64,000 nucleotides of DNA from Synechococcus sp. UW105 (GTDB lineage: Bacteria > Cyanobacteriota > Cyanobacteriia > PCC-6307 > Cyanobiaceae). Shown one piece after another: positions 44,422 through 54,270 of the stretch (position 1 is its first letter; every line of letters starts with the position of its first letter). Both the position numbers and the translations under genes were made by a program. Location of the stretch: the NCBI RefSeq assembly GCF_900473935.1, contig NZ_UCNN01000030.1, forward strand, positions 310,001 to 374,000, written 5' to 3'. The notes beneath the pieces were generated by a model, which ran no database searches, was not told the DNA's origin, and was given only the letters and a program-made list of their open reading frames with translations.

Positions 44422-45762
44422 ATGCTCGCCGTCGCCGTTCTGGCCGCCGGAAAAGGCACCCGCATGAAGAGCGCCCTGCCGAAAGTGCTCCAACCACTCG
44501 CGGGTGCGACGTTGGTGGAGCGGGTCCTGGCCAGTGCTCGCAACCTCAGCCCAGACCGGAAACTGCTCATCGTTGGCCATCAGGCCGAGCGCGTAGAAGA
44601 GCAACTGAGCCAACTGGACGGGTTGGAATTCGTGTTGCAGCAACCACAGAATGGAACCGGCCATGCCGTGCAACAGCTGTTGCCGGCTCTTAAGGACTTC
44701 AACGGCGAGCTGCTCGTCCTCAATGGAGACGTACCCCTTCTGCGCGCCGAAACGATCGATCAGTTGGTCAACACCCATCGCACAAGTGGCGCCGATGTGA
44801 CCCTGCTCACCGCCCGCCTGGACGACCCCACTGGCTACGGACGCGTGTTTGCGGATGCCTCTGGGCGTGTCAGTGGAATCATCGAACATCGCGACTGCAG
44901 CGAAGAGCAGCAAGCCAACAACCTCACCAATGCAGGGATCTACTGCTTCAACTGGAAAACCCTGGCGGCGATGCTGCCCAAACTGAGCACCGACAACGAT
45001 CAAGGAGAGCTCTACCTCACCGACACGGTGGCCATGCTCGACACCGCCATGCACGTGGAAGTGGCGGATCCCGATGAGGTGAACGGCATCAACAACCGCA
45101 AGCAGTTGGCCCAGTGCGAAGCCGTGCTGCAGGAACGGCTTCGGGAGTATTGGATGAGCGAGGGAGTGACCTTCACCGATCCGAGCAGCTGCACCCTGAG
45201 TGAGCACTGCAGCTTCGGAACCGACGTGGTGATCGAACCGCAGACCCACCTGCGCGGACGCTGCACGATCGGAGCGGGCTGCAGGATCGGGCCGGGATCC
45301 CTACTGGAGAACACCACCCTCGGGAACCAAGTCAGCGTGCTGATGTCGGTGGTGCGCGACACGCAGGTGGGAGATGACGTGGCCGTCGGCCCCTATGCCC
45401 ATCTCCGTCCCGGTTCGGACATCGGCGACAACTGCCGCATCGGCAATTTCGTTGAAGTGAAGAAGAGCCGCTTGAATTCAGGCAGCAAAGTGAACCATCT
45501 CAGCTATATCGGTGATGCCCAACTCGGCAGCGGTGTGAATGTGGGAGCAGGCACCATCACAGCCAACTATGACGGCGTGAATAAACATCAGACCGTCGTT
45601 GGCGATGGCAGTAAAACCGGAGCTAATTCTGTACTCGTTGCCCCGGTCACCATCGGGTCCAACGTGACGATCGGTGCCGGCTCCACCATTACCAAAAACG
45701 TTCCAGACAATTCTTTGGCGTTAGGCCGAGCCAAGCAATTGATCAAGGAGAACTGGAGCTAA
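44422..45762 (+). CDS. glmU: Bifunctional GlcNAc-1-phosphate uridyltransferase / GlcN-1-phosphate acetyltransferase
   Basis: Makes UDP-GlcNAc for peptidoglycan and lipopolysaccharide. The 446-residue protein begins with the nucleotidyltransferase signature [22 protein letters not shown], followed by [10 protein letters not shown] and [10 protein letters not shown]. The C-terminal half is a left-handed beta helix of hexapeptide repeats ([30 protein letters not shown] region, with the acetyltransferase His in NHLSYIGDA). The ATG at 44422 is preferred; the frame is open a little further upstream. Confidence 0.97.
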   Translation: MLAVAVLAAGKGTRMKSALPKVLQPLAGATLVERVLASARNLSPDRKLLIVGHQAERVEEQLSQLDGLEFVLQQPQNGTGHAVQQLLPALKDFNGELLVLNGDVPLLRAETIDQLVNTHRTSGADVTLLTARLDDPTGYGRVFADASGRVSGIIEHRDCSEEQQANNLTNAGIYCFNWKTLAAMLPKLSTDNDQGELYLTDTVAMLDTAMHVEVADPDEVNGINNRKQLAQCEAVLQERLREYWMSEGVTFTDPSSCTLSEHCSFGTDVVIEPQTHLRGRCTIGAGCRIGPGSLLENTTLGNQVSVLMSVVRDTQVGDDVAVGPYAHLRPGSDIGDNCRIGNFVEVKKSRLNSGSKVNHLSYIGDAQLGSGVNVGAGTITANYDGVNKHQTVVGDGSKTGANSVLVAPVTIGSNVTIGAGSTITKNVPDNSLALGRAKQLIKENWS

Positions 45763-45847
45763 ATCATCGCTTCCAGAAAGCAGCCAAGATCAACACCATC
45801 AATTATCAGATTGTTTTCACACACGCTTGGATGGCAATGATCCAGGC

Positions 45848-46075
45848 ATGTGTGAGCGTAAGGGCGTCGCAGCCAAGGCCATGACTCCACACAAGCGTTA
45901 CACGGTGCGCTATCGCGACGCCGACAGCACCCCACTCGAGCGCTGCTATTACGCCAGTGACGCCTATGAAGCCAGAGTCTTGGCGATGGAATCAGTGCGT
46001 CATATCCACGACCATCCCCACGCCATCGACCTGATTCGCTGCGAGAGCTACCCGCTTCATCAACGGGCCGCCTGA
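45848..46075 (+). CDS. Hypothetical small protein
   Basis: A 75-residue frame from ATG 45848 (MCERKGVAAKAMTPHKRYTV), with a second possible start at 45881 (MTPHKRYTVRYRDADS). The core RYTVRYRDADSTPLERCYYA, then DAYEARVLAMESVRHIHDHP, looks like a compact alpha/beta domain. The 3' end overlaps the convergent gpgS gene by 16 bp. Coding character is good, family unknown. Confidence 0.55.
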   Translation: MCERKGVAAKAMTPHKRYTVRYRDADSTPLERCYYASDAYEARVLAMESVRHIHDHPHAIDLIRCESYPLHQRAA

Positions 46076-47337
46076 AGCAGTGTGTCTGCTGACGCACCTG
46101 AACCAAGAGCGGAAAGGTCGAGACTTGACGATCCACCACCAGTGCCGCAGCGGTCAAGACCAGCCGCTGCCAGATCGTCTTGCAGGCTGGATGCGCAACT
46201 GAGCAATCGCGACCAACTGGGCAATTGAATGGTGAGTGGATCCTTCTGAAATCGCTCGACCCCAGGACGAATCAATTTGGCAAAATCCTGAACAGCAAGC
46301 TCTTCATAATGGCGGTTGTATGGGAGGTTATTGACCGCAGAATCGAGGGCAAACTGACGAATTCTGTCTTCTCCAACACGACGGAACAACACCTCAAGGG
46401 TGGCCACCTGCTCAGCAGGAATTGTGCGGCCTTGATGCTCCATCAGACCACGGAGAACACTGGTGAGAATTTCCGAGCACATACGCTGCAATCCCTCGTG
46501 TGGTGAACTGCCAAGGCTCTTATGTTTGTGATCAAACAGGCCCAGATCCACCTGGGCAATGCGACTCAGAGCCACATGGCGGTGCACTTCCGAGAGCAGA
46601 CCAATTTCCAATCCCCAATCACAGGGAATGCGCAGATTGACAGCAAGATCGCGCGTAAAGGCGAATTCGCCAGCGAGCGGATAACGAAACGCCTGCAGAT
46701 AGCGAAGAAAAGGGCTGTCTCCAAGCAACTGCGACAGTGCGGATAAAAGAGGGCCAACAAACAGGCGCGTGCCACGCCCCTGGAGAGCATGGCTCTCGAG
46801 CGAAAGTCGGCTGTAAAAGGCTTTGACGTAAGCCACCCCACTGGAGGGGAACAAAAGCGGCAGCAGCATCCGCCGCGGATAGGCCGGGGTGAAGGTGCGA
46901 ATGTCGGCGTCAAAGAGGGCCACCACCTCGGCGCTGCGCGTGGCCACACCGAGACCCTGCCACACCGCCCAGCCCTTACCGGGAGTGCCGAGCAAATCGA
47001 GGCCTTGGTTGGTGAAGCCCTGCAGCAACTCCATGACCGCCGGGGCATTGGTCCAGTGCACATGCACAGGAAAGGGCATCTGTGAGAAAAACGATTCCGC
47101 TTCTTTCACCTCCTCCGCCGTACTCGCCGATAAAGCAATCACGAGTTGATGCAAGCCCTCCAGCTCGCGCAGCACCGATCGGATCAAGGCCAGGGCTGGA
47201 CGCCTGAATTCCTCCATCAGACAGGGAATCAGGATGGTCGTTGGACGCTGGAGCAGGCCCTGTCGCAGCAGGACGGGGTCCTCCAGAGCAAGGTTGTAGT
47301 CGTGAACGGTGGTGATCAGGCCCTGTTGAAAATCCAT
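46060..47337 (-). CDS. gpgS: Glucosyl-3-phosphoglycerate synthase (GT81 family)
   Basis: Joins NDP-glucose and 3-phosphoglycerate to glucosyl-3-phosphoglycerate, the first step of glucosylglycerate synthesis. The 425-residue product starts at ATG 47337 (MDFQQGLITTVHDYNLALED). It shows ILIPCLMEEFRRPAL near the N-terminus, GKGWAVWQGLGVA, the metal-binding AEVVALFDADIRTFTP (about Asp143-Asp145) and the GT81-like YPLAGEFAFTRDLAVNLRIP and DWGLEIGLLSEV. The divergent and downstream genes encode a phosphorylase-like enzyme and the matching phosphatase, supporting the call. Confidence 0.88.
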   Translation of the reverse strand: MDFQQGLITTVHDYNLALEDPVLLRQGLLQRPTTILIPCLMEEFRRPALALIRSVLRELEGLHQLVIALSASTAEEVKEAESFFSQMPFPVHVHWTNAPAVMELLQGFTNQGLDLLGTPGKGWAVWQGLGVATRSAEVVALFDADIRTFTPAYPRRMLLPLLFPSSGVAYVKAFYSRLSLESHALQGRGTRLFVGPLLSALSQLLGDSPFLRYLQAFRYPLAGEFAFTRDLAVNLRIPCDWGLEIGLLSEVHRHVALSRIAQVDLGLFDHKHKSLGSSPHEGLQRMCSEILTSVLRGLMEHQGRTIPAEQVATLEVLFRRVGEDRIRQFALDSAVNNLPYNRHYEELAVQDFAKLIRPGVERFQKDPLTIQLPSWSRLLSCASSLQDDLAAAGLDRCGTGGGSSSLDLSALGSGASADTLLQAAR

Positions 47338-47347
47338 TCCGTGATCA

Positions 47348-49120
47348 GTGCGACAACATGACTGGATCGACACCGCGCACCCTGGCGTTTCATCCGTGGG
47401 AGCAGAGGCATTGCAGAAAGAGGGGCAGGAGCGGGTGGCTGCACTGCTCGGGCGGTGGCGACCTGCAGAGAATCGGGAGCAAATCGAATTCCTGGCGTCG
47501 CAATTGCTGCAATTTGCGCAGACCGGCACAGACAGCAACAGGGACGGCTCACGCTGGGATAGCGCCACCTCGGTGCTGATCACCTACGGCGATGCCGTGC
47601 GCAAGGGCGACGAACCGGCGCTGGTGAGCCTGACTCACTTGCTGAACAGCCATCTGGGACTGCTCGCCAAGCTGGTGCATGTGCTCCCATTCCTGCAGTC
47701 GAGTAGCGACGGCGGTTTTGCCGTCGCCAGCCATGAGCGCATGGCCGACCATCTCGGCGACTGGGACGATCTGCAAGCCCTGGCCCAAGGGCGAACGCTG
47801 ATGGCCGACCTTGTTCTCAACCATGTGTCAGCAGCGCATCCATGGGTCCAGCAATTCCGGCAACGGCGGGAACCAGGGTTGAGCTGCGTGTTGGCACCTG
47901 ATCCCCAAGCCGGCTGGGAGCAGGTCGTCCGTCCTCGCAGTTCTGCTCTATTCACACCCCTGCAAACCGAGGACGGCATGCGGCCGGTGTGGACCACATT
48001 TGGCCCCGACCAAGTGGATGTGGATTGGAGCAGCGAGGTGGTGCTGCTGGGGTTCACGGCACTACTGGCCAAGATGGTGGCCCATGGAGTGGGTTGGCTG
48101 CGGTTAGACGCGGTTGGCTACGTGTGGAAGGAAGCGGGCAGCAGCTGCATTCACCACCCCCAAGCCCACCTGCTGGTGAAGCTGCTGCGTGCCCTGTTGG
48201 ACACCATGCATCCAGAGGGTGTGGTGGTGACCGAAACGAATGTGCCCGAAAAGGAGAATCTCTCCTACCTCACCCCCGGCGATGAAGCGCATCTCGCCTA
48301 CAACTTCCCCCTACCACCACTTCTGCTCGACGCCATCCTGCGCGAGCGCAGCGATCTCCTCAACGTCTGGCTCAATCGCTGGCCGTGCTTGCCCCCGCAA
48401 ACGACACTGCTGAACTTCAGCGCCAGCCATGACGGCATTGGCCTGCGGCCGCTGGAGGGGTTGATGGATCAGGAACGGCTGGAGCGGATGCTGGAACAGT
48501 GCGAACGGCGGGGCGGCCTGATCAGTCACCGCAGGCTCAGTGATGGGCACGAGCAACCCTATGAAGTGAACATCAGCTGGTGGGCCGCCATGGCCGATGC
48601 CGGGCGAGATCCAACGCGGCACCAACGCGAACGCTTCCTGCTCAGTCAACTGCTGGTGATGGCCCTACCAGGGGTGCCGGCCTTTTATCTGCCCACCCTG
48701 CTGGCTTCAGGCAACGACGAGGCCAGCTTCCGCAAAAGCGGCCATCGCCGCGACCTCAATCGTGAACGCTTCAACGCCGAGGCTTTGGAACGGCGATTGA
48801 ACGATCCCGATAGTGATGCCAACCACAACCTCAACGCCTTGAAACGCTGTATGACGGTTCGGTCGAGGCTGCGGGCCTTTCACCCGGAAGCAGCACTGCA
48901 ATGCCTCAGTGGTGCTTCCCCCGATCGCGTCATCATCCGTCGTGGCGCAGGCGATGAGACCCTTTGGGCGGTGCACAATCTCAGCCGCAACCGCATTGAC
49001 ATCAACCTCCGCACCCTCGCCAATCACGAGCAATGGTGCGATCGTCTCCAGGATTCGGCCGCAGTGCCGACCCGCCTCACCATCGCCCCCTTCTCTGTGC
49101 ACTGGCTCCAACCATGCTGA
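47348..49120 (+). CDS. GH13 sucrose-phosphorylase-like enzyme, probable glucosylglycerate phosphorylase
   Basis: A 590-residue GH13 (subfamily 18-like) protein. Catalytic nucleophile Asp in GWLRLDAVGYVWKEAGSSC, acid/base Glu in VVVTETNVPEKENLSYLTPG, transition-state Asp in NFSASHDGIGLRPLEG. GH13_18 includes sucrose phosphorylases and glucosylglycerate phosphorylases (E. coli YcjM type). Sitting between gpgS and gpgP, glucosylglycerate is the more likely substrate (inference). GTG at 47348 leaves only 10 bp to the divergent gpgS start; GTG 47396 is an alternative. Its stop overlaps the gpgP ATG. Confidence 0.85.
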   Translation: MRQHDWIDTAHPGVSSVGAEALQKEGQERVAALLGRWRPAENREQIEFLASQLLQFAQTGTDSNRDGSRWDSATSVLITYGDAVRKGDEPALVSLTHLLNSHLGLLAKLVHVLPFLQSSSDGGFAVASHERMADHLGDWDDLQALAQGRTLMADLVLNHVSAAHPWVQQFRQRREPGLSCVLAPDPQAGWEQVVRPRSSALFTPLQTEDGMRPVWTTFGPDQVDVDWSSEVVLLGFTALLAKMVAHGVGWLRLDAVGYVWKEAGSSCIHHPQAHLLVKLLRALLDTMHPEGVVVTETNVPEKENLSYLTPGDEAHLAYNFPLPPLLLDAILRERSDLLNVWLNRWPCLPPQTTLLNFSASHDGIGLRPLEGLMDQERLERMLEQCERRGGLISHRRLSDGHEQPYEVNISWWAAMADAGRDPTRHQRERFLLSQLLVMALPGVPAFYLPTLLASGNDEASFRKSGHRRDLNRERFNAEALERRLNDPDSDANHNLNALKRCMTVRSRLRAFHPEAALQCLSGASPDRVIIRRGAGDETLWAVHNLSRNRIDINLRTLANHEQWCDRLQDSAAVPTRLTIAPFSVHWLQPC

Positions 49121-49977
49121 ACAAGGCTGTTGTGAATGAAGTTGTGAATGAAGGGCCGGTCTGGGTGGTGACAGATCTCGACGGCACCCTGCTCGATCAC
49201 CACTATTGCTGGGACGCCGCTAAACCGACCCTTGCCTGGCTGAAGCAAGTGGGCATCGTCGTGATCCCCTGCACCAGTAAAACCGCGGAAGAGGTGGAGC
49301 GCTTTCGAATTGACGCGAACTTGGATGGCCCCTTCATCGTCGAAAACGGAGGAGCCATCCATGGAGGAATCGGCGCTGAAGCTTGGGAGCAGGGCCTGGG
49401 ACGGCCGCATGCAGAACTGCGCCACAAGCTCCATGCCCTTTCCCATCAGGTGGGCCACCCCTTAGCGGCTCTGGAGGATCTGAGCTCAGACCAGGTGACT
49501 GAGCTCACAGGACTGCGCGGTGAGGCGGTGCTAATGGCTCAACGGCGTCGCTGGAGTGTTCCCTTTCTCAACCCCCCAGCGCCACTGCGGGAGACGGTCG
49601 AACATGAAGCGATCCAACTCGGACTCACCGTGGTGCAAGGCAACCGGATGAGTCATCTGCTCCAGGCCGGAACCAGCAAGGGAGCGGCGCTGGCAGCACT
49701 GAAACAGCGACTCAACCAAGCCGACGTGCATGTGCTCGCCCTGGGCGACTCCCCCAATGATCTGCCCTTGCTCGAAGCGGGCGACCACAGTGTGGTGGTA
49801 CCTGGTGAACACGGGCCCCATCCTCGACTCCAGTCTTGGGTGAACGAGGGTCGATTCGTGCTTGCACCGGCAGCCCATGCCGCCGGCTGGGCCCACAGTG
49901 TGCTCGCTCACATCAAAGCGCGAGTGACTCCAGAGCTGGCAGCAACCGCTCCAGAGCCACCCCGCGACTGGCCTTGA
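49114..49977 (+). CDS. gpgP: Glucosyl-3-phosphoglycerate phosphatase (HAD-IIB, MPGP-like)
   Basis: Dephosphorylates glucosyl- or mannosyl-3-phosphoglycerate to the final solute. The 287-residue product has HAD motif I VVTDLDGTLLDHHYCWDAA (the DHH segment is typical of the MPGP family), motif II PCTSKTAEE, FIVENGGAIH, GTSKGAAL (Lys) and motif III LALGDSPNDLPLLEAGD. The start ATG overlaps the phosphorylase stop (ATGCTGA), implying coupling. The 3' end overlaps the convergent murF gene by 65 bp. Confidence 0.87.
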   Translation: MLNKAVVNEVVNEGPVWVVTDLDGTLLDHHYCWDAAKPTLAWLKQVGIVVIPCTSKTAEEVERFRIDANLDGPFIVENGGAIHGGIGAEAWEQGLGRPHAELRHKLHALSHQVGHPLAALEDLSSDQVTELTGLRGEAVLMAQRRRWSVPFLNPPAPLRETVEHEAIQLGLTVVQGNRMSHLLQAGTSKGAALAALKQRLNQADVHVLALGDSPNDLPLLEAGDHSVVVPGEHGPHPRLQSWVNEGRFVLAPAAHAAGWAHSVLAHIKARVTPELAATAPEPPRDWP

Positions 49978-51289
49978 GCAACAAGCAATCGCCTGAGCGA
50001 AGCCAAGTACCGAGTGGCACGGCGGCCTGTTCAGGCGCCTCCACAATGGCGAAGTTCTCCATCCCAGCAGCAGCCTCAACCATCGCTGCAGCCTCCGCAC
50101 CGCTGGCCACCGCCACGAGTCCATCCAATCCAAGCAAGCGAGCACGCTCCACCACGGCACGGTGAAGGGGCACACTCTCACTGCCGAGTTCAAGCATGGT
50201 GCCGAGCACGGCAAAACGCCGACCGGGTTGCTCAGCAAGCAAATCGAGAGCGGCGAGCACGGCCTCGGGAGAGGCGTTGTAGGTCTCATCCAACACCGTC
50301 AAGCCACCAAGGCTGAGACGACGGTTGCGCCCACCGGGAACCTCAACAACCAGATCGGCAAGCTTGGCGGCATCAACTCCAAGAGAATCGGCGACTGCAC
50401 GGGCAAGCAACCAGTTACGGGCGTTATGGCGACCAGCCAGAGGCATCCGATATCGATGCCGATCCAGGGTGAGAAACTCGCTGGTTTCATCCAGAACAGC
50501 CAGGTCGTCAACTCCGGTGGCAGATGTTTCTCCTGCCAGGCCAACACGATGCACGCGTCCGCTCCAAACAGCTGCCAGTGCAGCCTCGAGTAGAGGGTCT
50601 CCTGCAGGAATGACCACCAAGCCATCCGGCTTGAGCGATGCAGTGATCTCGCATTTAGCGGCTGCAATCGCCTCACGACTACCAAGCCGACCAATGTGCG
50701 CCGTGCCGATGTTGGTAATCACGGCAATGTCAGGTTCGGCGCAGCGGGACAGCCGCTCGATTTCACCAGGGCCACGCATGCCCATCTCAACCACAACTGC
50801 CGCGTGGCCAGGATCGGTGCCTAACAAGGTGAGCGGCACGCCGATGTCGTTGTTGTTGTTGCTTGCACTGGCCTGGACTGAGCCGAGCGGGGCCAAAGCA
50901 GCACGAATGAGTTCGCGGGTTGTGGTTTTTCCCGCTGAACCGGTGACTGCCACGACAGCAGCCCTGAGCTGACGTCGATGCAAGGTTGCGAGTTGCTGGT
51001 AGGCAAGCGTTGTGTCATCGACACGCCAGTGCAACAGACCTGCAGGCACGGGATAGGAGGCATCGGCCGCCACCAGCGCCGCCTGGGCACCGAGCTCAGC
51101 CGCATTGGCCAAAAAAGCATGCCCATCAAACTGCTCCCCCACCAAGGGAACGAACAGTGCACCGGCTTCCAAGCGCCGGCTGTCGGTACAGACAGGCCCC
51201 AACGCTTGGGCGAGCACAGCGGCCAAACCTTCCGGGGTCACCCCCACTGGATGCCCCCAGAGCGGCACCAACTGGCCAAGGTTCAACAC
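49913..51289 (-). CDS. murF: UDP-N-acetylmuramoyl-tripeptide--D-alanyl-D-alanine ligase
   Basis: Last cytoplasmic step of peptidoglycan precursor synthesis, adding D-Ala-D-Ala. The 458-residue protein has an N-terminal UDP-binding domain (TDSRRLEAGALFVPLVGEQFDGHAF), a P-loop AVTGSAGKTTTRELI, the segment NNNDIGVPLTLLG, NIGTAHIGRLGSREAIAAAKCE and a C-terminal LDETYNASPEAVLAALD. The start is GTG at 51289. It converges on gpgP with a 65-bp overlap. Confidence 0.96.
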   Translation of the reverse strand: MLNLGQLVPLWGHPVGVTPEGLAAVLAQALGPVCTDSRRLEAGALFVPLVGEQFDGHAFLANAAELGAQAALVAADASYPVPAGLLHWRVDDTTLAYQQLATLHRRQLRAAVVAVTGSAGKTTTRELIRAALAPLGSVQASASNNNNDIGVPLTLLGTDPGHAAVVVEMGMRGPGEIERLSRCAEPDIAVITNIGTAHIGRLGSREAIAAAKCEITASLKPDGLVVIPAGDPLLEAALAAVWSGRVHRVGLAGETSATGVDDLAVLDETSEFLTLDRHRYRMPLAGRHNARNWLLARAVADSLGVDAAKLADLVVEVPGGRNRRLSLGGLTVLDETYNASPEAVLAALDLLAEQPGRRFAVLGTMLELGSESVPLHRAVVERARLLGLDGLVAVASGAEAAAMVEAAAGMENFAIVEAPEQAAVPLGTWLRSGDCLLLKASRGVALERLLPALESLAL

Positions 51290-51497
51290 AACAACAGAGC
51301 TGCGGCACTGCCCCGATCATGCCGTTGCCCCTGCACAGCGGATGGAGAGGTTGCCACCAAGGCGACTGGCAATCGGATGGCTGCGCACCATCCACACCAA
51401 GCCCCGACGAGGCAACCCAGCCATGCATGCGGTTGGACTGATCGCGCCGCCAAAACGGCCTAGGTTCGGCACAGCTATTTCAGCAACGCTCTCGACC

Positions 51498-51758
51498 ATG
51501 CCTCTGCATCGCCCCTTGGTTTGGATCAGCTGCATCGCGCTTCCCTTGCTGACGGCAGGTGCGGCCCAAGCCCAGAAGGAAATCCCCAAGGCCCCCGGCC
51601 ATGACCAGTGCCCTCTCGGCTATGTGAACACTCTGGGCACGACCTGCGTGTCACCGATCTATTACGAAGTGACGCCCACCCATGGCGAAGCCTGTCCTTC
51701 AGGCTGGATGAACATCGGTGCTGGCTACTGCAAGAAGAAGACCCTCGGCATCTTCTGA
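51498..51758 (+). CDS. Small secreted Cys-containing protein
   Basis: An 86-residue protein from ATG 51498, with signal peptide MPLHRPLVWISCIALPLLTA and cleavage near AQAQ. The mature part has four Cys in two similar units (QCPLGYVNTLGTTCVS and ACPSGWMNIGAGYCKK), suggesting two disulfides and an internal duplication of a CPxGxxN-like motif. No family known. It stands alone between murF and a minus-strand membrane protein gene. Confidence 0.65.
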   Translation: MPLHRPLVWISCIALPLLTAGAAQAQKEIPKAPGHDQCPLGYVNTLGTTCVSPIYYEVTPTHGEACPSGWMNIGAGYCKKKTLGIF

Positions 51759-51800
51759 TCCTGCGTTGAGGTGGCGAAAGAGAGTGAGCCACTCAAGTCT

Positions 51801-52595
51801 TCAACCAGACGGAGGCGGCCCGAATGGCTGGTTGACCACCATCCCCTGGCCGACTCGGGCGTTGCGGCCAAGCTGAACGCCCTGGGTGGAGACGAGCGTC
51901 AATTCGGCATAGCCCTCTGATCCCAGCCGTTCCCACCACAGCTCAGCCAGCTGCTGACGGCGTTGCTGGGATAGATCGAGCCAAGCATCACTGATGGTGA
52001 GGGCCAGCGCATTCCGTGCAGGCAGGGGGAGGGCCGCCGTTAACAGGGGCGCTTGATCCTCTGCCGGGGTGAGCGGATCGGTGGACTCCAGTAGCAACGT
52101 GAGCAGAGGATCCTGTGCCGCAACGGCCGTCTCCTCCTGGGAGCTGTCGACCGGAGCACGCGTTGCTGAGCGGGGATCAAGCTGATCAGGAGTTCCATCC
52201 GCACTGAGACGGGGCTGGGGTTCTTGCCGTGGGGCCTCCGTTGGCAAAGGCGAGGGCGCGGGCGAAGGCACGGGCTCTAGCGGCTGGGCAAACTCAGCCT
52301 GTGCCTCCCCCACCGGCGGCGAGGGCAGCCAGCGACCAAGGGCCACCGCAGCCCCACTGATCACCGCCAGAGCAAGAGCGAGCAGTAACGGCCAAAACAA
52401 CGGCGCCAGATCTTGCGGCCAGATCTCCGGCCGGTAGAGATCACCCTCACGGTTGCGGCGCCACACCTCCTGGCAGCGAAGCCGCAGATCAGCGATCACC
52501 GAGCTCAGGTCCTCACCCAGGGCGGTCCATGGATTGGTGTAAGGAACCGGCAGGGAGGAGTTCTCCCGATTCGGCGCGGGCGCCTGATCAGGCAT
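51801..52595 (-). CDS. Single-pass membrane-anchored protein, unknown
   Basis: A 264-residue protein: cytoplasmic N-terminus (about 1-65), one transmembrane helix (about 68-90, FWPLLLALALAVISGAAVAL), a Pro/Ala/Glu-rich linker (about 95-165) and a C-terminal folded part (about 170-255, LPARNALALTISDAWLDLSQ, then RQQLAELWWERLGSEGYAEL). No family is recognised. It is 41 bp downstream of glgA on the same strand. Confidence 0.65.
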   Translation of the reverse strand: MPDQAPAPNRENSSLPVPYTNPWTALGEDLSSVIADLRLRCQEVWRRNREGDLYRPEIWPQDLAPLFWPLLLALALAVISGAAVALGRWLPSPPVGEAQAEFAQPLEPVPSPAPSPLPTEAPRQEPQPRLSADGTPDQLDPRSATRAPVDSSQEETAVAAQDPLLTLLLESTDPLTPAEDQAPLLTAALPLPARNALALTISDAWLDLSQQRRQQLAELWWERLGSEGYAELTLVSTQGVQLGRNARVGQGMVVNQPFGPPPSG

Positions 52596-52636
52596 TCAGC
52601 AGCAAGGGTCAGATGGCCCCAGTCTGATGCGCTTGG

Positions 52637-54187
52637 TTAGCGCTCGTTGCGATGACGTCCCAGTAAGCGGGAGATCGGATTGCGCGGAGCCGGCTCACTG
52701 TCCATGGGCGCAGCCTGCACTGTGGGGGCATGTTCACCCTCACGCCAACGGGAAGGGTCGGCATCTTGGCCCTGGGAGAAACGCTCCACTTCCGAGGCAT
52801 CCGGGCCGGGCTCCTTGATGCCACACACCTCGCGGTACATCCGGTCGTACTCGAGCGCAGACCGGGACCAGCTGTAGTCCTGCTTCATGCCACGCAACTG
52901 GAGATCCTTCCAGCTGTCCTTATGGCGATAGGCCTCCCAGGCGCGCACCAAGGCGGTATAAAAATCAACCGGATCAAAGCGATCGAAGCAGAAACCAGTG
53001 CCACTATTTCGGCCTGGATCGTGGGGCGGCACGGTATCAACCAAGCCACCAACCTTGCGCACTACCGGAACGCAGCCATAACGCATGGCCATGAGTTGAC
53101 TGATCCCGCAGGGCTCGAAACGGCTGGGCATCAGGAAAGCGTCGCTGCCTGCATAGATCAACCGCGACAAGGCATCGTCGTAGGTCAGGAAGACGGCCAC
53201 CCGGCCGGGGTAACGCGATGCCAGTTGCCACAGGCCCGACTCCAGACCTCGATCACCGGTGCCGAGCACCACGATCTGCGTGTCAGTGTACGCGAGCAAA
53301 CGGTCGGCCACTTGGAGCAGCAGATCAACGCCCTTCTGATCCACCAGCCGACTGACCATGCCAAGCAGGAAGGTGTCTGGATTGACATCCAGACCCATGC
53401 GCTCCTGCAGCTCGCGCTTGTTCGCGGCACGCCCGGAGAGATCGTCAGCACTGAAATTACCGGCCAGGGCCTGATCGGTAGCTGGGTCCCAGGCCTCTAG
53501 ATCCAGGCCATTGAGGATGCCCCAGAGCTTGCCGGAGATGTAGTTGAGCAAACCATCAAGCTGCTCGCCATATTCAGCGGTTCGAATCTCCTGGGCATAG
53601 GTGGGCGAAACGGCGTTGACCCGATCGGCATACAGCAGCGCCGCCGCCATGGTGTGATCCCCTTGCATGTACCAAGGGCACCAGGTGATGCGATCGAGCT
53701 TCCAGCGCCAAGGCCCCTGGTACTTGAGGTTGTGGATGGTGAACACCGTGCTGATTTCGGGGTCCTGATGCATCCATACCGGAATCATCCCGGTGTGCCA
53801 GTCATGGCAATGCAGCACCTGGGGCTTCCACATGTTCCAGGCAAATTCAGCCGTGGCACTGGCAAAGAAGGTGAAGCGCCAATCTTCGTCCTCGCCGCCA
53901 TAAATGCGCTCCGGATCAAACACGGGATGGCCAACCAGATAAATGATTAGGCCGTTGCTGGGATGGCGGGTTTCATAAACAGCGAACTCCGTGCCCATCG
54001 TCTGGGCTCGCCAGATGGGTTCTGCCGGAATCTCGAGCTTGCTCCAGAGGCGGCTGTAGCCGGGCATGATCAAGCGAACGTCATGGCCCAGCTCGCTCAA
54101 GGCCGGAGGCAGGGAACCGACCACATCACCCATGCCACCCACCTTGACCATCGGTGCGCACTCGGCGGCAGCAAAAAGCACGCGCAT
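52637..54187 (-). CDS. glgA: Glycogen synthase (ADP-glucose type)
   Basis: GT5 glucosyltransferase extending alpha-1,4-glucan from ADP-glucose. The 516-residue product begins [27 protein letters not shown], with the KVGGMGDV substrate loop (family: KxGGL), then [14 protein letters not shown], and near the C-terminus [21 protein letters not shown] and GTGFCF. About 60 C-terminal residues after the catalytic domain are polar and disordered-looking. Glycogen and glucosylglycerate synthesis share glucosyl donors, but the genes are not in one operon. Confidence 0.96.
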   Translation of the reverse strand: MRVLFAAAECAPMVKVGGMGDVVGSLPPALSELGHDVRLIMPGYSRLWSKLEIPAEPIWRAQTMGTEFAVYETRHPSNGLIIYLVGHPVFDPERIYGGEDEDWRFTFFASATAEFAWNMWKPQVLHCHDWHTGMIPVWMHQDPEISTVFTIHNLKYQGPWRWKLDRITWCPWYMQGDHTMAAALLYADRVNAVSPTYAQEIRTAEYGEQLDGLLNYISGKLWGILNGLDLEAWDPATDQALAGNFSADDLSGRAANKRELQERMGLDVNPDTFLLGMVSRLVDQKGVDLLLQVADRLLAYTDTQIVVLGTGDRGLESGLWQLASRYPGRVAVFLTYDDALSRLIYAGSDAFLMPSRFEPCGISQLMAMRYGCVPVVRKVGGLVDTVPPHDPGRNSGTGFCFDRFDPVDFYTALVRAWEAYRHKDSWKDLQLRGMKQDYSWSRSALEYDRMYREVCGIKEPGPDASEVERFSQGQDADPSRWREGEHAPTVQAAPMDSEPAPRNPISRLLGRHRNER

Positions 54188-54270
54188 GGTCGTGGGAGCT
54201 CAAGAAGGCGCCGCGACTTTAGGTTGTCATCACCAAAAACCCGAAACCGAAATGGCCGGCCGGGTCCGGC

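Noticed and set aside
44347-45249. 300-codon minus-strand frame over glmU
   Set aside because: Antisense shadow of glmU, whose signature motifs are all on the plus strand.
53570-53600. tRNA T-loop-like GGTTCGAATCTCC
   Set aside because: It lies inside glgA and no cloverleaf can be formed around it.
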